A model generated the notes under the pieces. It did not search any database, was not told the origin of the DNA, and saw only the letters and a program-made list of their open reading frames with translations. Positions 22,300 through 33,609 of a DNA stretch of 64,000 nt are shown here, piece by piece. The translations under genes and the position numbers were made by a program. The stretch covers positions 64,826,705 to 64,890,704 of the forward strand of contig OX457038.1 in the NCBI GenBank assembly GCA_949752735.1, written 5' to 3'. The stretch's first letter is position 1, and every line of letters starts with the position of its first letter. This stretch comes from Lumbricus terrestris (taxonomy: Eukaryota; Annelida; Clitellata; Crassiclitellata; Lumbricidae).

Positions 22300-24380
22300 T
22301 ACAGAGAAAGATGGCGAAAAACAGAGCTATAGTCAGAGTTGGAGACAGAGAAAGATGGAAACATACAGATAGAAAGCAACACAGAGGTAAAGAGATACAG
22401 AGAAGAGATGCATCGAGAGAACGATAGAGTCACAGAAGCAGACATACAGAAATACAGGCAAAATGACAAAGATACACAAACCCACGTATACAGCGACTTG
22501 CAAAGTAAAAATGCGCTATATGAAATGTCCGGACACATTCATACACACAGTAAAGCTAAGCAATGGGAGGAAAAAATTTCAGAAACATACAGTGGGGCAG
22601 ATGAAGCAAAATAGGTACAGACGGACAAAGACAGAGAGCAGCACAGACAGCGTGTAGGCTGCGCACACATACAAGACAGATTACACAAGATCGAGGCAAA
22701 GGTGAAAACCTGCAGCCACTGAACATAGCCTACGTGAAGACATTAATCAAGCGAAATGCAAGAAGACGAAGAGGAAGACATGCAGACATAAAGAAGCATA
22801 GAGAAGCATACAGAGAAGCATAGAGAAGCATATAGAAGCATACAAGTGGCGTGGCTGTGGAGCGAACGATCTGTGATGTGTGGACGAATGAGACAAAGTG
22901 GCAAAGACATCGAGAACAGGAATTACATCAGAGAGAAAAAAATCATCGTCTGAGTGGAATTTAGATTTTACTACAACGAGTCTGGAAAATCATCAGTCGC
23001 ACCACGCTGCATACATGTATATCCATGAACGTATGCATACCTCTTTGTCTGCTTCTATCTGCTTCTCTGTCTCACTTCTTGCCCTTCTGCATGCCCGTCT
23101 TTCTTTCTATCTACTTTCTATCCTTTCTTACCATATATAATTATATCGTTCTATCCATCTGTATATATCTTTATCCCTGTATAGGTCCATACACACACAC
23201 ACATATATATATCGTTATATCTATCTGCCCTGTATAGTGTATACATGTAAGTTCCTTTCCGCTCGGGCTTCTATTTCTGTCGCACTTTTCCTTCCTGCCT
23301 TCCTGGATCCATCTGATTCTCTTTCTGCCTCGATCTTTTCCATCTGCCTATACATGCATGTAAATGCATCACTATGTCTCCATTTATCCTCTCCACGCTT
23401 CTTCTCGTCCACCCTCTCCCTGTCTCTGTGTCTCGTCGACCAATTCCGGGCTTCTCTCACTGTAGAATGTAGATGTAGATTTCGCATCCCTCATCACTTC
23501 CAAATACGTCCAACAAATGCGTCTTGCAGCCAATGACCGTGGAAACTGAGATAATGGAGAAAAATTGAAAATAGTTACACATTGGGCAGAAGTCGACTGA
23601 CAAAGAGCAGAAATAATTCAAAATCAGCAGAACTGTATTGGATAAGGACTAACAATGTCGAGCATGCAGCTCAGAGTAACAAACACGATTTATCAACTTC
23701 GCTGTGTGGCCGAAGACTGCTCTCTGGCCTGGAGCTAGGTTTAGAGATCGCGATCCACAAATAACGTTACAGACCAATTTTAGTGAGAGGCTGGAAGTCT
23801 TTCCAAACACTGAATGGAGGGCAATGCGTCATCCAGTGTACCGTACGTGTGCTATAATAGGGCAGAAAGACGAAGAGACTTGTCATAACACGCTGCCACC
23901 CTATATCGCGGAAACACAGAGAACGTCTGATTCTCGTCACAAATTCACCAAAACCCTTCCTGTGAATGATCTGCTGCAAGAAATGGATGCAATGTGAGAC
24001 ATCTAACGCATAATTATAATTAATAGTAAAATGGCATCTATTTGCATTCGTTGAATGTCTATAAAACCAAATTAAAACCGCAAAACTCTGAAAATTGACA
24101 CTGAGACTGAAAGTAAGGATTTGAAACCTATAATATGACGTAAAACTAATATTAATAGCTAGAACAAAAACAAAACTGAAAATTAAGCCAAAACTTAAAT
24201 AACCGCGCTGTGACCTATTAATTATCTCGTATAATTATATAAAATTGGAGGAACTAACAGACTGCTTGAAATGGTCGCTACGAGACCAGATTGGAAGGTA
24301 CGGAGCACATTGTGCCTATTGCAGTGTAATAACGTTGGCTGGAATCTCAACAAGAACCTCGCTAATTGCAGGTATTTAAT
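22300..24380. other. Unassigned 2-kb stretch upstream of GPCR 1
   Basis: I see no gene with recognisable motifs. It is rich in short ACAGA, GAAGCATA (22790-22845) and TCT-type repeats. Frames of 60-100 codons occur on both strands but show no domain or biased composition that would support them. Confidence 0.4.
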
Positions 24381-24503
24381 TGAGTGCCAGACGTTGCATT
24401 CTTTCTATTGTTGTGTACAGGGCAGGAGGAGACGGTAGAGGAAGAAGAGGCAAAGGAAGAGACATTGGAAGAAGAGGCAGAGGAGGAGAGGGATTGAAAG
24501 ACA

Positions 24504-25670
24504 ATGAAGTCGACGGAGGAGAAGGAGGAGGAGTCGAACGACTCGATTCCGTATTACCTGGTTGGGGAGATGAACGTCTTCACGGTGCCAATCAACGGCT
24601 ACCTGTCGAACGTCGTCGTTCTGGTAACCATGGTAACCAACTGCCTCGTCTGCCTCGTTCTGCTCAAGCGGAACATGCGCAACGCAACGAACGTCATCCT
24701 CGTTGCCATGGCGATGTCGACGACCTTGACCGGGATCTGGCCAGTCCCGGGGTACGTCTACTTCTTTGCGATGGGCGGGCACAAGGACTGGGTCCCCTTC
24801 AACTGGTGTTTCTTCTACTCCACTCTCACAGAGCATCTGCCAACCGTCTTCCATACGGCATCTATATGGTTGACGGTAGCACTGGCCGTCCAAAGGTACT
24901 TCTACGTCTGCCATTCGCAGAGAGCCAAGCGCTGGTGTACCGTGGCGAACTCCGTCAGAGCTGCCGTCATCATCCACGTATTCGCCGTAGCGCTGCACTT
25001 CACCCGATTCTTCGAGTACCAGTACTTTCCGGTGGTCGTTCCTTCGAAGGTTGATCCAGCTCGAAACGTAACCGGATGTTATTCGGACTTCAGTCCGTTT
25101 GTGGTGCGCCACCAGAACCTCTACTACAGCGTCTACTACTGTCTTCGCGTCGTTCTCATTCATCTGGTTCCCTGCACGGCACTGGTTCTCCTCAACGCCT
25201 TGCTCGTCCACACGATGCGTACTGCGCAGGCGCGACGGGAAGTGCTTCTAAAGCTGAACCGGAAGTCGGAGAGTCGCCGCCTGGCGGAGAGTAACTCGAC
25301 GACGATGATGTTGGTCGCGGTCGTCGGGGTTTTCCTACTCGTGGAATTACCCATGGCCGTTCTATTTATACTTCTCATCGTCGACAACTCCTTCGAGCTG
25401 ATGTTGCTCGAGCATGACCAGACGAGCATAGCCTCTCTGTTCATCAATCTATTCATACTACTCAGCTATCCCATCAACTTCTTCATCTACTGCGGAATGA
25501 GTCGACAGTTTCGGGCGACTTTCAAGGGACTGTTCACGACATCAACCCCTTCGTCGTCCATCAGCGAAAGATCAGAGATGCTGAGACCGGATGGAGCGGA
25601 ACGTACACAGGCGATCGACACAGAGAAACAAGCTGCAAAGGACGTTGAAACCATTGCTACTATCTGTTAA
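24504..25670 (+). CDS. SPR-type (sex peptide / myoinhibitory peptide receptor-like) class A GPCR, intact
   Basis: 388 codons in one exon encode a seven-helix plasma-membrane receptor, probably for a neuropeptide. After a short acidic N-terminus (EEKEEESNDS), TM1 begins near residue 32 (GYLSNVVVLVTMVTNCLVCL). Diagnostic blocks follow: NATNVILVAMAMS in TM2, FHTASIWLTVALAVQRYFYV with QRY in place of DRY and then VCHSQ at the end of TM3, LVPCTALVLLNALL in TM5, RKSESRRLAESNSTTMMLVA before and in TM6, and LSYPINFFIYCGMSRQFRATF at TM7/helix 8 (SYPINFFIY for NPxxY). An N-glycosylation sequon (NVTGC) lies in extracellular loop 2. These blocks match the SPR/MIP-receptor family; the ligand is inferred from family only. 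The ATG at 24504 is chosen because no in-frame upstream ATG is needed for a full N-terminus. The near-twin at 53584 supports a recent duplication. Confidence 0.9.
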   Translation: MKSTEEKEEESNDSIPYYLVGEMNVFTVPINGYLSNVVVLVTMVTNCLVCLVLLKRNMRNATNVILVAMAMSTTLTGIWPVPGYVYFFAMGGHKDWVPFNWCFFYSTLTEHLPTVFHTASIWLTVALAVQRYFYVCHSQRAKRWCTVANSVRAAVIIHVFAVALHFTRFFEYQYFPVVVPSKVDPARNVTGCYSDFSPFVVRHQNLYYSVYYCLRVVLIHLVPCTALVLLNALLVHTMRTAQARREVLLKLNRKSESRRLAESNSTTMMLVAVVGVFLLVELPMAVLFILLIVDNSFELMLLEHDQTSIASLFINLFILLSYPINFFIYCGMSRQFRATFKGLFTTSTPSSSISERSEMLRPDGAERTQAIDTEKQAAKDVETIATIC

Positions 25671-25889
25671 GCGAAGCGTAAGAACGTAGTTGTAAATGTA
25701 ATCAGAGACAAAACGGAAATTTGTCCGTTGCTTATGGGGCTAGTGATTTGGGGTCGCCCTGGTTCAATCAGAAGCGGAATGTGGGATTTCTTGAAGTCAA
25801 TGGTGAAACAATGAAGAGTGCTGCAGTGCGTGTGTAGAGTTGTGTGCTTGTTCGTGTAATTAGTTTTTGTTCCTTGCTTAATTAATTAA

Positions 25890-27110
25890 CCCTCAGGCTA
25901 CCAAGCTTTTAGCGACATCGACAACCAAGGGTGGGTCGCTGCCACCCCTGGATTTGTGTTTCATTTGCGATATCATATCTTGCAATACAGCAATTGATTC
26001 AGCATTCCTTTGTGACAAAAATGTATAGTTATTATTTTCAAAATACATGTATGTGTGAATGCACCTCGAAACTAGGCCTATATAATTTTGAACACGGGAA
26101 CCTGTCCATTCTGCACAACATTTACTGGTCGCATCAGCAAATAAAAGATGATGTGTGATTTGAAAATTATCAAATATATGTGTGTATAGGCCTACAACAA
26201 TATTTTATATGTAACGAAGACTATAATGTGCAACAGTACAAACTAGTTTTAGGTACAAACTAAATGGATCGTCATGTAGATTTATCAACAATCAACATGG
26301 AACAAGAAATTGGGTAAAATTGTTCCAGGCATTCAGATGCGTCCGTGATGCTTGCAGTAATTGCAAGTTATACTCTTAAGGTTGCTAAGCGAAAGCTAAC
26401 TACAAACCGTTTGTTTGCACAGTTCACATCACTGCAATGGGATTACTTTGTCAGCATTGTGCTTCGACTGTTTATAGCCCTACCCATACCCAACCGATAC
26501 ACGTTCGCACTTTGCTAACAGCAGCTGCAATGTATTGGGGCAAGCTTCCAACTGTTCCATTGTTTAGCATGAACTGCAATGCTCTGATGCAAAGTTTTCA
26601 TCACTGTTACCGTCACTAATGTTATCATTTCTCAATTCATCTTCAACATCTGTTTCAACTAATAGATCTACGATTTCTTTATCTGCTGACAAACGTTTAT
26701 GGAGAAATATTGGTTTACGTTGTGAGGCAGACATCATCCATTTTCACACATCTTTATTTATTATGATCACGTCCAGTTTTAAAAACACGAATATTAGCAA
26801 GCATACAAAAGATAGCCATTCATTCCCTCTAAAGAATGGCATAGTTTATTTTTCTTCCAGAAAGAATCTTGGATACAATATGATATTGTCAATAAACCAA
26901 GAAGGGGTGGATATCACCCACCCTATGGTACCTCGGTTATTTGGTGATATACCTTTTTTAAGGTTTGGGATACCATCGCGATTTTTACCTATATGTGTGC
27001 AAATGGACTCAAAGGGCTACTTTTAAAAAATTAATATGAAGCAAGTTTGCGAAGCAGAAAAAAATATAGGGCGTTGGTAACAACACCTTGAAAGCCGGAG
27101 TGCTAAAGAG
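25890..27110 (-). mobile_element. piggyBac-like element, internally deleted
   Basis: The left end follows TTAA (25886-25889) with CCCTCAGGCTACCAAG, and shortly inside it GGGTGGGTCGCTGCCACCCC. The right end, read from the - strand, has TTTAGCACTCCGGCTTTCAAGG and, further inside, GGGTGGGTGATATCCACCCC. TTAA plus CCCT and a subterminal GGTGG palindrome are typical of piggyBac-like elements. The right TTAA is mutated or missing. A - strand start of a transposase supports the call. At about 1.2 kb most of the catalytic domain is missing. Confidence 0.5.
26555..26735 (-). pseudogene. piggyBac-like transposase N-terminus, truncated
   Basis: From the - strand ATG at 26735 a frame reads MMSASQRKPIF, then LSADKEIVDLLVETDVEDEL, RNDNISDGNSDENFASE, then a stop after about 60 residues. 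The pattern of a short basic start, a LS-x-EIVDLL-ETD block and an acidic Ser/Asp-rich stretch is that of piggyBac-family N-termini. The DDE domain and Cys-rich C-terminus are not found. Confidence 0.5.
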
Positions 27111-28697
27111 AATTTTCTTTTGAAATCTCTCTAAACAATCAAATCTCAGTTATGCCTTAAGTGCTGAATCGTGTTATCTCAACTTAATTTAGTCATTCTT
27201 TACTTTTGTATTATCTTAGCCCCATTCACTGCTGTCTTAATGTAATTTAATTTGATCTTGAAGTGTCCTGTGCAGCATAAAATAAAGGTGATATTGAAGT
27301 AATTAAATTGGACTACATATATTATTCTAATCGTTATTTGACTCTATATCTCATCTCAGTCTTATCCCGATCTTATCTCACAAAATTCTCACTTTCTCAT
27401 TCTCATTTCCATCTATTTCACATATTATGTCTCCTAGCCATCCTCACCTCAATTCATCTAAATAATATCTCAATCCAATTCGTCAAAGAGAATCGAATAA
27501 ACTGAGATCGCGGACTACTTTCAAGGATGCAGGTATACACCTGGCATTGAACTCACGACCTGGTGAACGCGGTTCTGCCGTCAGCTCGCATGAGTGATTT
27601 ATGTACCATTTGCCTTTATTCAAGGGCAGCAGCAGATTGACACGCATCAGTCATTTCCTGATGAAACCACTGAACTGAATCTGTCGTCAGAGAAATGCTT
27701 CGAGAACGCTTGATGACATTAGAGTATTAGACATCATATTTAAAGGCACCATAATATCATAACGAATCTGTTTCAGTGCATTAATTCATTCATTATTGGA
27801 AGGCGTTCAATGAATGTCTAAAGACAAACCTGAATAAAAATTTATTGCCAATAGAATTCTGTTCGTCTATAATTAATAATTATAGTCGCAATTATCAGCT
27901 TGTTGGAATTACATGTAGATAGACTATCAATCCCACTCACTCTGTCACAGGACCACGCAGAGGAAACTAGAAGTCTCATTCGCCTAGCCTACGTGTGTAT
28001 ATATGTGATCCTCGTGTTCATCCCACCAACATGTATAGTCCTCGTATTCTGATTCGTATTCATCTTCGACACTCTAATCTTCTTCCTATACTCCTCCACA
28101 CTTCTCCACATTCTTCTCATAACATAGTTTACGCGATAGATCTACTGACCGAAGTCGGTTGTTCAAGACAAAAAAGACATTTCGTTCAAGACAGTTTCCA
28201 AAAAAGCAGACTGACTCCAGGACCAAAACCAATTTTAAGACCAAGATGTCACAGTATATATCTTGAAGTCAGATGCAGATTCAACCACGGCAGTTGCAGG
28301 CTAACTCAATGCCAAAAAGAATGGGATCAGCGATTGACAGAGAAGGTATACATGGACCACTAATGCTCCACGCGATCACCTGTTGGCCCACGAGCTGCTT
28401 CTCTCATTCGGGTAACTGGTGGAAGATCTCCTGTGACTGCATGCATCTGCAGGTCTGGGATTATGTCTCTCAGACCATGCAGAGGAACGGATCGCAATCA
28501 GATTGAGGCTTGGTCTTCACTCCCGATATAGAGAGTCGATGATAGAGGGCTGTATATATGGACTGGTCTGCAGAGGAGGCAGCAGAAGACAACAACAAAG
28601 ACACAGAATGCTTAATGATGTCATCTGGAAAGCTAATGGAAAAGTGGAAATCCCTAAGCACTCAAAGAACCCACAAGAGTAGACGGAAAGCACCCAG
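27111..28697. other. Unassigned 1.6-kb stretch
   Basis: No gene or named element is recognised. Short frames at 27995-28363 and 28273-28506 have no motif. Confidence 0.35.
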
Positions 28698-28785
28698 TCG
28701 TAATCGTAATTGTAATCGTAATTGTAATATCCAAATTTCTATAGCGCCACCTGATTATTCACGCGCACTTATTCAGTCGGTAGCG
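28698..28785 (-). mobile_element. LINE 3' tail fragment of the 33.4-37.2 kb family
   Basis: On the - strand: TGAATAAGTGCGCGTGAATA, GGTGGCGCTATAGAAATTTG, then ATTACG/ATTACA hexamers. Same 3' end as at 33369 and 6275, reduced to less than 100 bp. Confidence 0.65.
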
Positions 28786-29255
28786 CACTCATCCATGTCT
28801 GGCATGGGATATGACAGCACCCAACACCCACGCCACGTTCCGTCTTCTATATAATACATCCATCGGAACTGCTGAAGCCGTCGAACGCGCAGGCAGAGTC
28901 CATGAAGATGAAGAATTCTGCCGCCACTAAAATCTCGGCTTTTCTGGCGGTCGCCATGGAGACCGGCGGCGGCGCTTGATGCTGCAGAGGATGGCAGCAG
29001 TTCAGATCTGAATTGGGAAGATGGATGAATGACGCGACCTATATATATATGATCCAAGGGATAAATCATTCCTGATAAAGTGGATCTCGGTAGCTCTTCA
29101 ACGTGGGAATGCCATCTGCCTCTCCGAAACATTGCCACCGCTCCCTGAACTGTGTTGAGATTACATGCAGCTCTTAGCTTTGGCTTCCTTATTGATACAA
29201 TAGTAGCAGAGACAATAGACTCTATAAAAAAATGAATCATCAACAATAATGATAG
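28786..29255. other. Unassigned stretch
   Basis: No gene is recognised. Confidence 0.35.
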
Positions 29256-29269
29256 TGATAAGAAGTAAT

Positions 29270-29590
<321 letters not shown>

Positions 29591-29811
29591 GCACACGCTT
29601 TCTGCAGCACTTTTCCCATCGGTGAAGACTAGCCATTTCAAATCATCGCTCCCTTGAATTTTTTATAAATCCCGAAGGATCATTGATACCTATGGTAAAT
29701 TAAATAACGATACTGACCATAATATCAATATTAATAATTATTATTATTATGACTATTGTTATTACTATTACTACTATTCGCGAATTACATGCTACTATCT
29801 AGTGTATGTGT

Positions 29812-30331
29812 GAGCACTCGCTACGGCGTCCCTTCAAGAATAGCCTATACTACTCAGAGGCGTTCCCGACTACTGCGCGGACACTATGGGCGTAGTTTGG
29901 TTCTGTTCTTGGAGGGGTTAAATTTGTCAGGCTGAGACTCAATCGGCGACGAAAAATATTTTCTCGGCCCAAAAAGTTGATGACCTTTTTTAGTCATTCG
30001 TAGGTTTCACGTTCGTGAACAGAACCATTTCCCCCGAAAAAATGTCTGAGTCTGGGCCTTCTTGGGGGGAGGCTAAGCCCGAGAAAAGATACCGGTACCA
30101 TTTACACGGTATAAAGTGACTCTTGGTGGGGTTTAGCCCCCCAGCCCCTTATAAACTCCGCCCATGGCGGACACTGAATCGGAGTTTCACGCCGATGCGA
30201 AAAAGCAATTGCGAGTGAATGACTTGCTCCGCAGGGTCCCTACGTGGCGGCTTGAAGCGGATTCGAGCCCGCAACCTTCCGGCTCCAAGTCACCAGACAA
30301 ACCCCCTAGACCACCGCGCCTCAAGCATCAA
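29812..30331 (-). mobile_element. tRNA-derived SINE, family A, interrupted by a MITE
   Basis: The SINE tail lies at 29812-29885 and the remainder with the core and tRNA-like head at 30167-30331. Removing 29886-30166 and one copy of the 9-bp duplication gives a continuous family-A SINE. Confidence 0.8.
29886..30166. mobile_element. MITE inserted in a SINE, 281 bp
   Basis: Ends ATGGGCGTAGTTT and (inverted) AAACTCCGCCCAT. GCGGACACT is duplicated on either side (29877-29885 and 30167-30175). An internal GATGACCTTTTTTAGTC motif and a GGGGTTTAGCCCCCC stretch near the right end link it to the MITEs at 40504, 47169 and 61240. Confidence 0.85.
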
Positions 30332-30454
30332 TCGTTGGCGCTAAAACATTTGTGAGTGAAGGACTTCACAACAGCCGTCTCAGATACACACATAATTATG
30401 TTATGCTCTATATATTCATAGAAAGTAAGCATATTGATTAGCTGTCAGAAGTCG

Positions 30455-30738
<284 letters not shown>

Positions 30739-30739
30739 A

Positions 30740-31950
30740 GTAAATAAAGATCGTCTGCTAGACGCCTGTAGACAACTGGTTGGAACCGGTACAACTTCTG
30801 AAGATACAATATGTCATGCACAATGTTGTACATGATGCATCTTGAAGAAAGTCCGCATCAATCACTATACTTAACGACATCCTCAAATGAGTTGAGCTAT
30901 GACGGGCTCGTGACATCCAAGTATAGTGTAGTACGAGTGAATTTTAGGTTCTCATCTTCACTTTTGAAGTTTTGATTGAAACGATTGAGTCTGATTGAAA
31001 TGAGTGAAAAGGTAGAGTAGGCCAGAAACGAACCTGTTGCAAATTTGATATTATGATTGAGGCCTGTGCGACAAAATCTCTCGTCTGCGTTGTTTGTGTT
31101 TCTGATTAGCTGTCTGGATAGACAATGTAATGTTGACCAAGCGCCCTGCTTGTTCGAACGCGCTTTGCGTAAACCATTTAAAATCGATTTCAAGTGTTTT
31201 AACCGCGAGTAGGCCTCTGTCTTGCGAGACTGTCACCCTCTTTGCTGACTCAATTCACCTTCGTCACTTCGTGCACTCCATTGCGTGTAGACTTTTCACT
31301 TCTGCCGAGGTCTTGAGGTTGCCGAAGAGATACTTTGAAAAACAACGGCTAACTGAGACTGTATACCCACCGATGGTAAACAAAACAACGATGACTGCTA
31401 ATTCGTCAAACTGCACTTGCAATGGTCGGTTCATGATTTCATGATGGTCCCTTGATTTTGAGTTGACGTGCAGCCAACTCAGATTCGTGTTTAAAACAAT
31501 CATGGCTGATTTTTGGGCCAGAAATTTCGTAACGAGACGAGACGTGATCTCTTGAAGTGAAGATGATCTTGCATAAAATTATAAAGACGGCTCGATTATG
31601 GGTCGGGTGTTGAAGCAAGTGAACGTCGCAGAAAGCTTTAGAATCGGACGCAAAACGCACCACCGAGTCATTACGAGCAGATGCAGAAATGAGCGTGAAT
31701 CGAACTATGCCGTTCTCAAAAAGGGCGAAGAGTCCAAACGATGTAAAAGAACAAGGTAGGACTCCAGCCATAGATTTAAATAATAGCCCGGCGTAAGTAA
31801 TTCAGTGTAGGCCTAATTCTGATCTGGCGGCAAAACTAGTGGTCCGGCCGCCGAGTTGTTAAAGCGTTGACTTTATGATAAGTAGAGTAGTAGACTCATA
31901 TTTGTTGGAACTTACCAGCAGATATCTGTGTACGGGGACCATGGATGAAT
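30740..31950. other. Unassigned 1.2-kb stretch
   Basis: No gene with recognisable motifs is seen; several 60-110-codon frames overlap on both strands without support. Confidence 0.4.
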
Positions 31951-31954
31951 CCTT

Positions 31955-32360
31955 AGACCCAACTTACAATTGGGTCTTGCGCCGAAACATCTCGGGGATC
32001 TAATTCGTTTTTCTTTTTCAACGTCTTCTCATCGTTCTCTCCGATCTCGAGACTTACTTGATTTCTTTGTCTCACGAGTTAGGATTAGGCCTACTATTGG
32101 CAAAGCTCGATCGTTTGTCATCTTTGGCAATCCTTGTGAAATGCCTTCTCTCCATGCACTTATCATGGAACTCACCTTTCTGGATCGCTGCCTTCATCTT
32201 TCTCTAATTAAAACTTATTTCTTCTCTCAGAGTTTTCGCAACTAATGCACTACTGAATGTGAACGGCGCTTATAGATATCACAAATTGCATAACAATTGC
32301 TTTTTCCTGAAGGAGCGCTATATAAATGTCCGAATGAATGAATGAATGAATGAATGAATT
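31955..32360 (+). mobile_element. 5'-truncated LINE fragment with (GAAT)n tail
   Basis: A + frame reads LGLAPKHLGDLIRFSFSTSS, HRSLRSRDLLDFFVSR, SFVIFGNPCE and SLIKTYFFSQSF, matching the last third of the LINE fragment at 2068 (GLAPMYLSDLI, SSHRPLRS, LKTYFFSRG). After the stop comes GGAGCGCTATATAAATG and six GAAT units at 32335-32358. The GAAT tail and substitutions suggest a different or older subfamily. Confidence 0.75.
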
Positions 32361-32581
32361 GCTCAATGCCGTTGATGTTTGTACCGTCGATGTTTGGAAA
32401 TAGTACAAGAGAACACGTAGCTATAAATAAATAATAGAACTGTGTTGAAACTTACCTAAGATTCTGAAAACTGGATCTCGTAGCTGGCGATTGCGGTCAT
32501 CAATGTTTACACGAACGCATGAAGTCGGGAACTACAATAGATCGATCGGTCGATTGGTCAACAGATCCATAGACGAATTGA

Positions 32582-32905
32582 TTGACTGACCGAATGAATG
32601 ACTGAGTACTGACCGAATGAATGACTGACCGAATGACTGACCGAATGAATGACTGACCGAATGAATGACTGACCGAATGATTGACCGAATGAATGACTGA
32701 CCGAATGAATGACTGACCGAATGAATGAATGACCGAATGAATGACTGACCGAATGACTGCCCGAATGAATGAATGACCGAATGAATGACTGACCGAATGA
32801 ATGAATGACCGAATGAATGACTGACCGAATGAATGAATGACCGAATGAATGACTGACCGAATGACTGACCGAATGACTGACCGAATGAATGACAGACCGA
32901 TCTAA
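32582..32905. repeat. Minisatellite, 16-bp unit GAATGAATGACTGACC
   Basis: About 20 copies; some lose one GAAT (12-bp unit) or replace the GACT by GAAT. It is composed of two alternating tetranucleotides plus GACC. Confidence 0.95.
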
Positions 32906-33053
32906 CTATCTATTAACTGACTCACTGAACAGAGCAGAATATAAAAGATTTAATTTAAATCGAAAGCAATCGAATAAATTTTAACAATTCTGATGACCAA
33001 CTGACGACATCCATGAATTTTAATTTAAATTGAACTAATGTCGTGTGCTCCAG

Positions 33054-33228
33054 GGATTCAGAGACAGACGAGTGACAGCAGTTCAGTGTTCAAGGACAGC
33101 AGTTCAGTGTTCAAGGACAGCGAAGAAAAGGGGGACCTGAAGGTGGCCGGCATCAAGACGAGCCTCACTCTGGTCGTCAACGATGATCAAAACGAGGCAG
33201 TTCGTCGACAGAAGAAGAAACCAACTGG
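33054..33228 (+). CDS. Candidate 5' exon of the otopetrin gene
   Basis: After CTCCAG at 33053 a frame codes for a hydrophilic segment with an exact 21-bp tandem duplication (SSSVFKD twice), then EEKGDLKVAGIKTSLTLVVN and RRQKKKPTG. The exon could end at 33228 before GCAAGA, a plausible GC-AG donor, leaving two bases that join exactly with the one-base phase of the exon at 38127 to make Gly. This would supply an N-terminal cytosolic segment before TM1. An ATG at 33038 is in frame and may be the start. No standard GT donor fits. The match rests on phase and composition only. Confidence 0.4.
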
Positions 33229-33446
33229 GCAAGACATATATTAGATTATTCTAACGTGGCAATCGTATCGTATTGTTGTTCTGCTAGTGGGTCATTTCTG
33301 GTTTTCCCGCGCTAGCACATCAACTATTGGCATCGTCGAGCATTCTCGATTGCTGGTCTGTCCACTTGGAATCGTAATCGTAAACTCGAAATTTCTAAAG
33401 CGCCACTCGAAAGCCAAGCGCGGGGCACCAGCTTATTCACGAGCGC

Positions 33447-33600
33447 TGCGTTGAGTTAGAAGGGTTGTCCGTGAGAGTAGTCCGTGGTGGTCCGGGTCGA
33501 GTTACCATAAGATCAGGATCAAATGCGTTGAGTTAGAAGGGTTGTCCGTGAGAGTAGTCCGTGGTGGCCAGGGTCGAAATTCCATAGGATCAGAGGGGCG
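33447..33600. repeat. 77-bp tandem duplication in the LINE 3' UTR
   Basis: TGCGTTGAGTTAGAAGGG starts both copies (33447 and 33524). They diverge slightly near the end of the unit. Confidence 0.85.
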
Positions 33601-33609
33601 GAACAGCTA

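Noticed and set aside
24405..25211. 268-codon - strand frame overlapping GPCR 1
   Set aside because: It is a shadow of the receptor coding sequence; a parallel shadow exists under GPCR 2, as expected from the duplication.
26619..27026. 135-codon + strand frame
   Set aside because: The - strand of the same DNA encodes a piggyBac-like N-terminus, and the + frame has no motif.
32582..32905. CRISPR-like array
   Set aside because: Regular 16-bp units without unique spacers, in an animal genome; a minisatellite.
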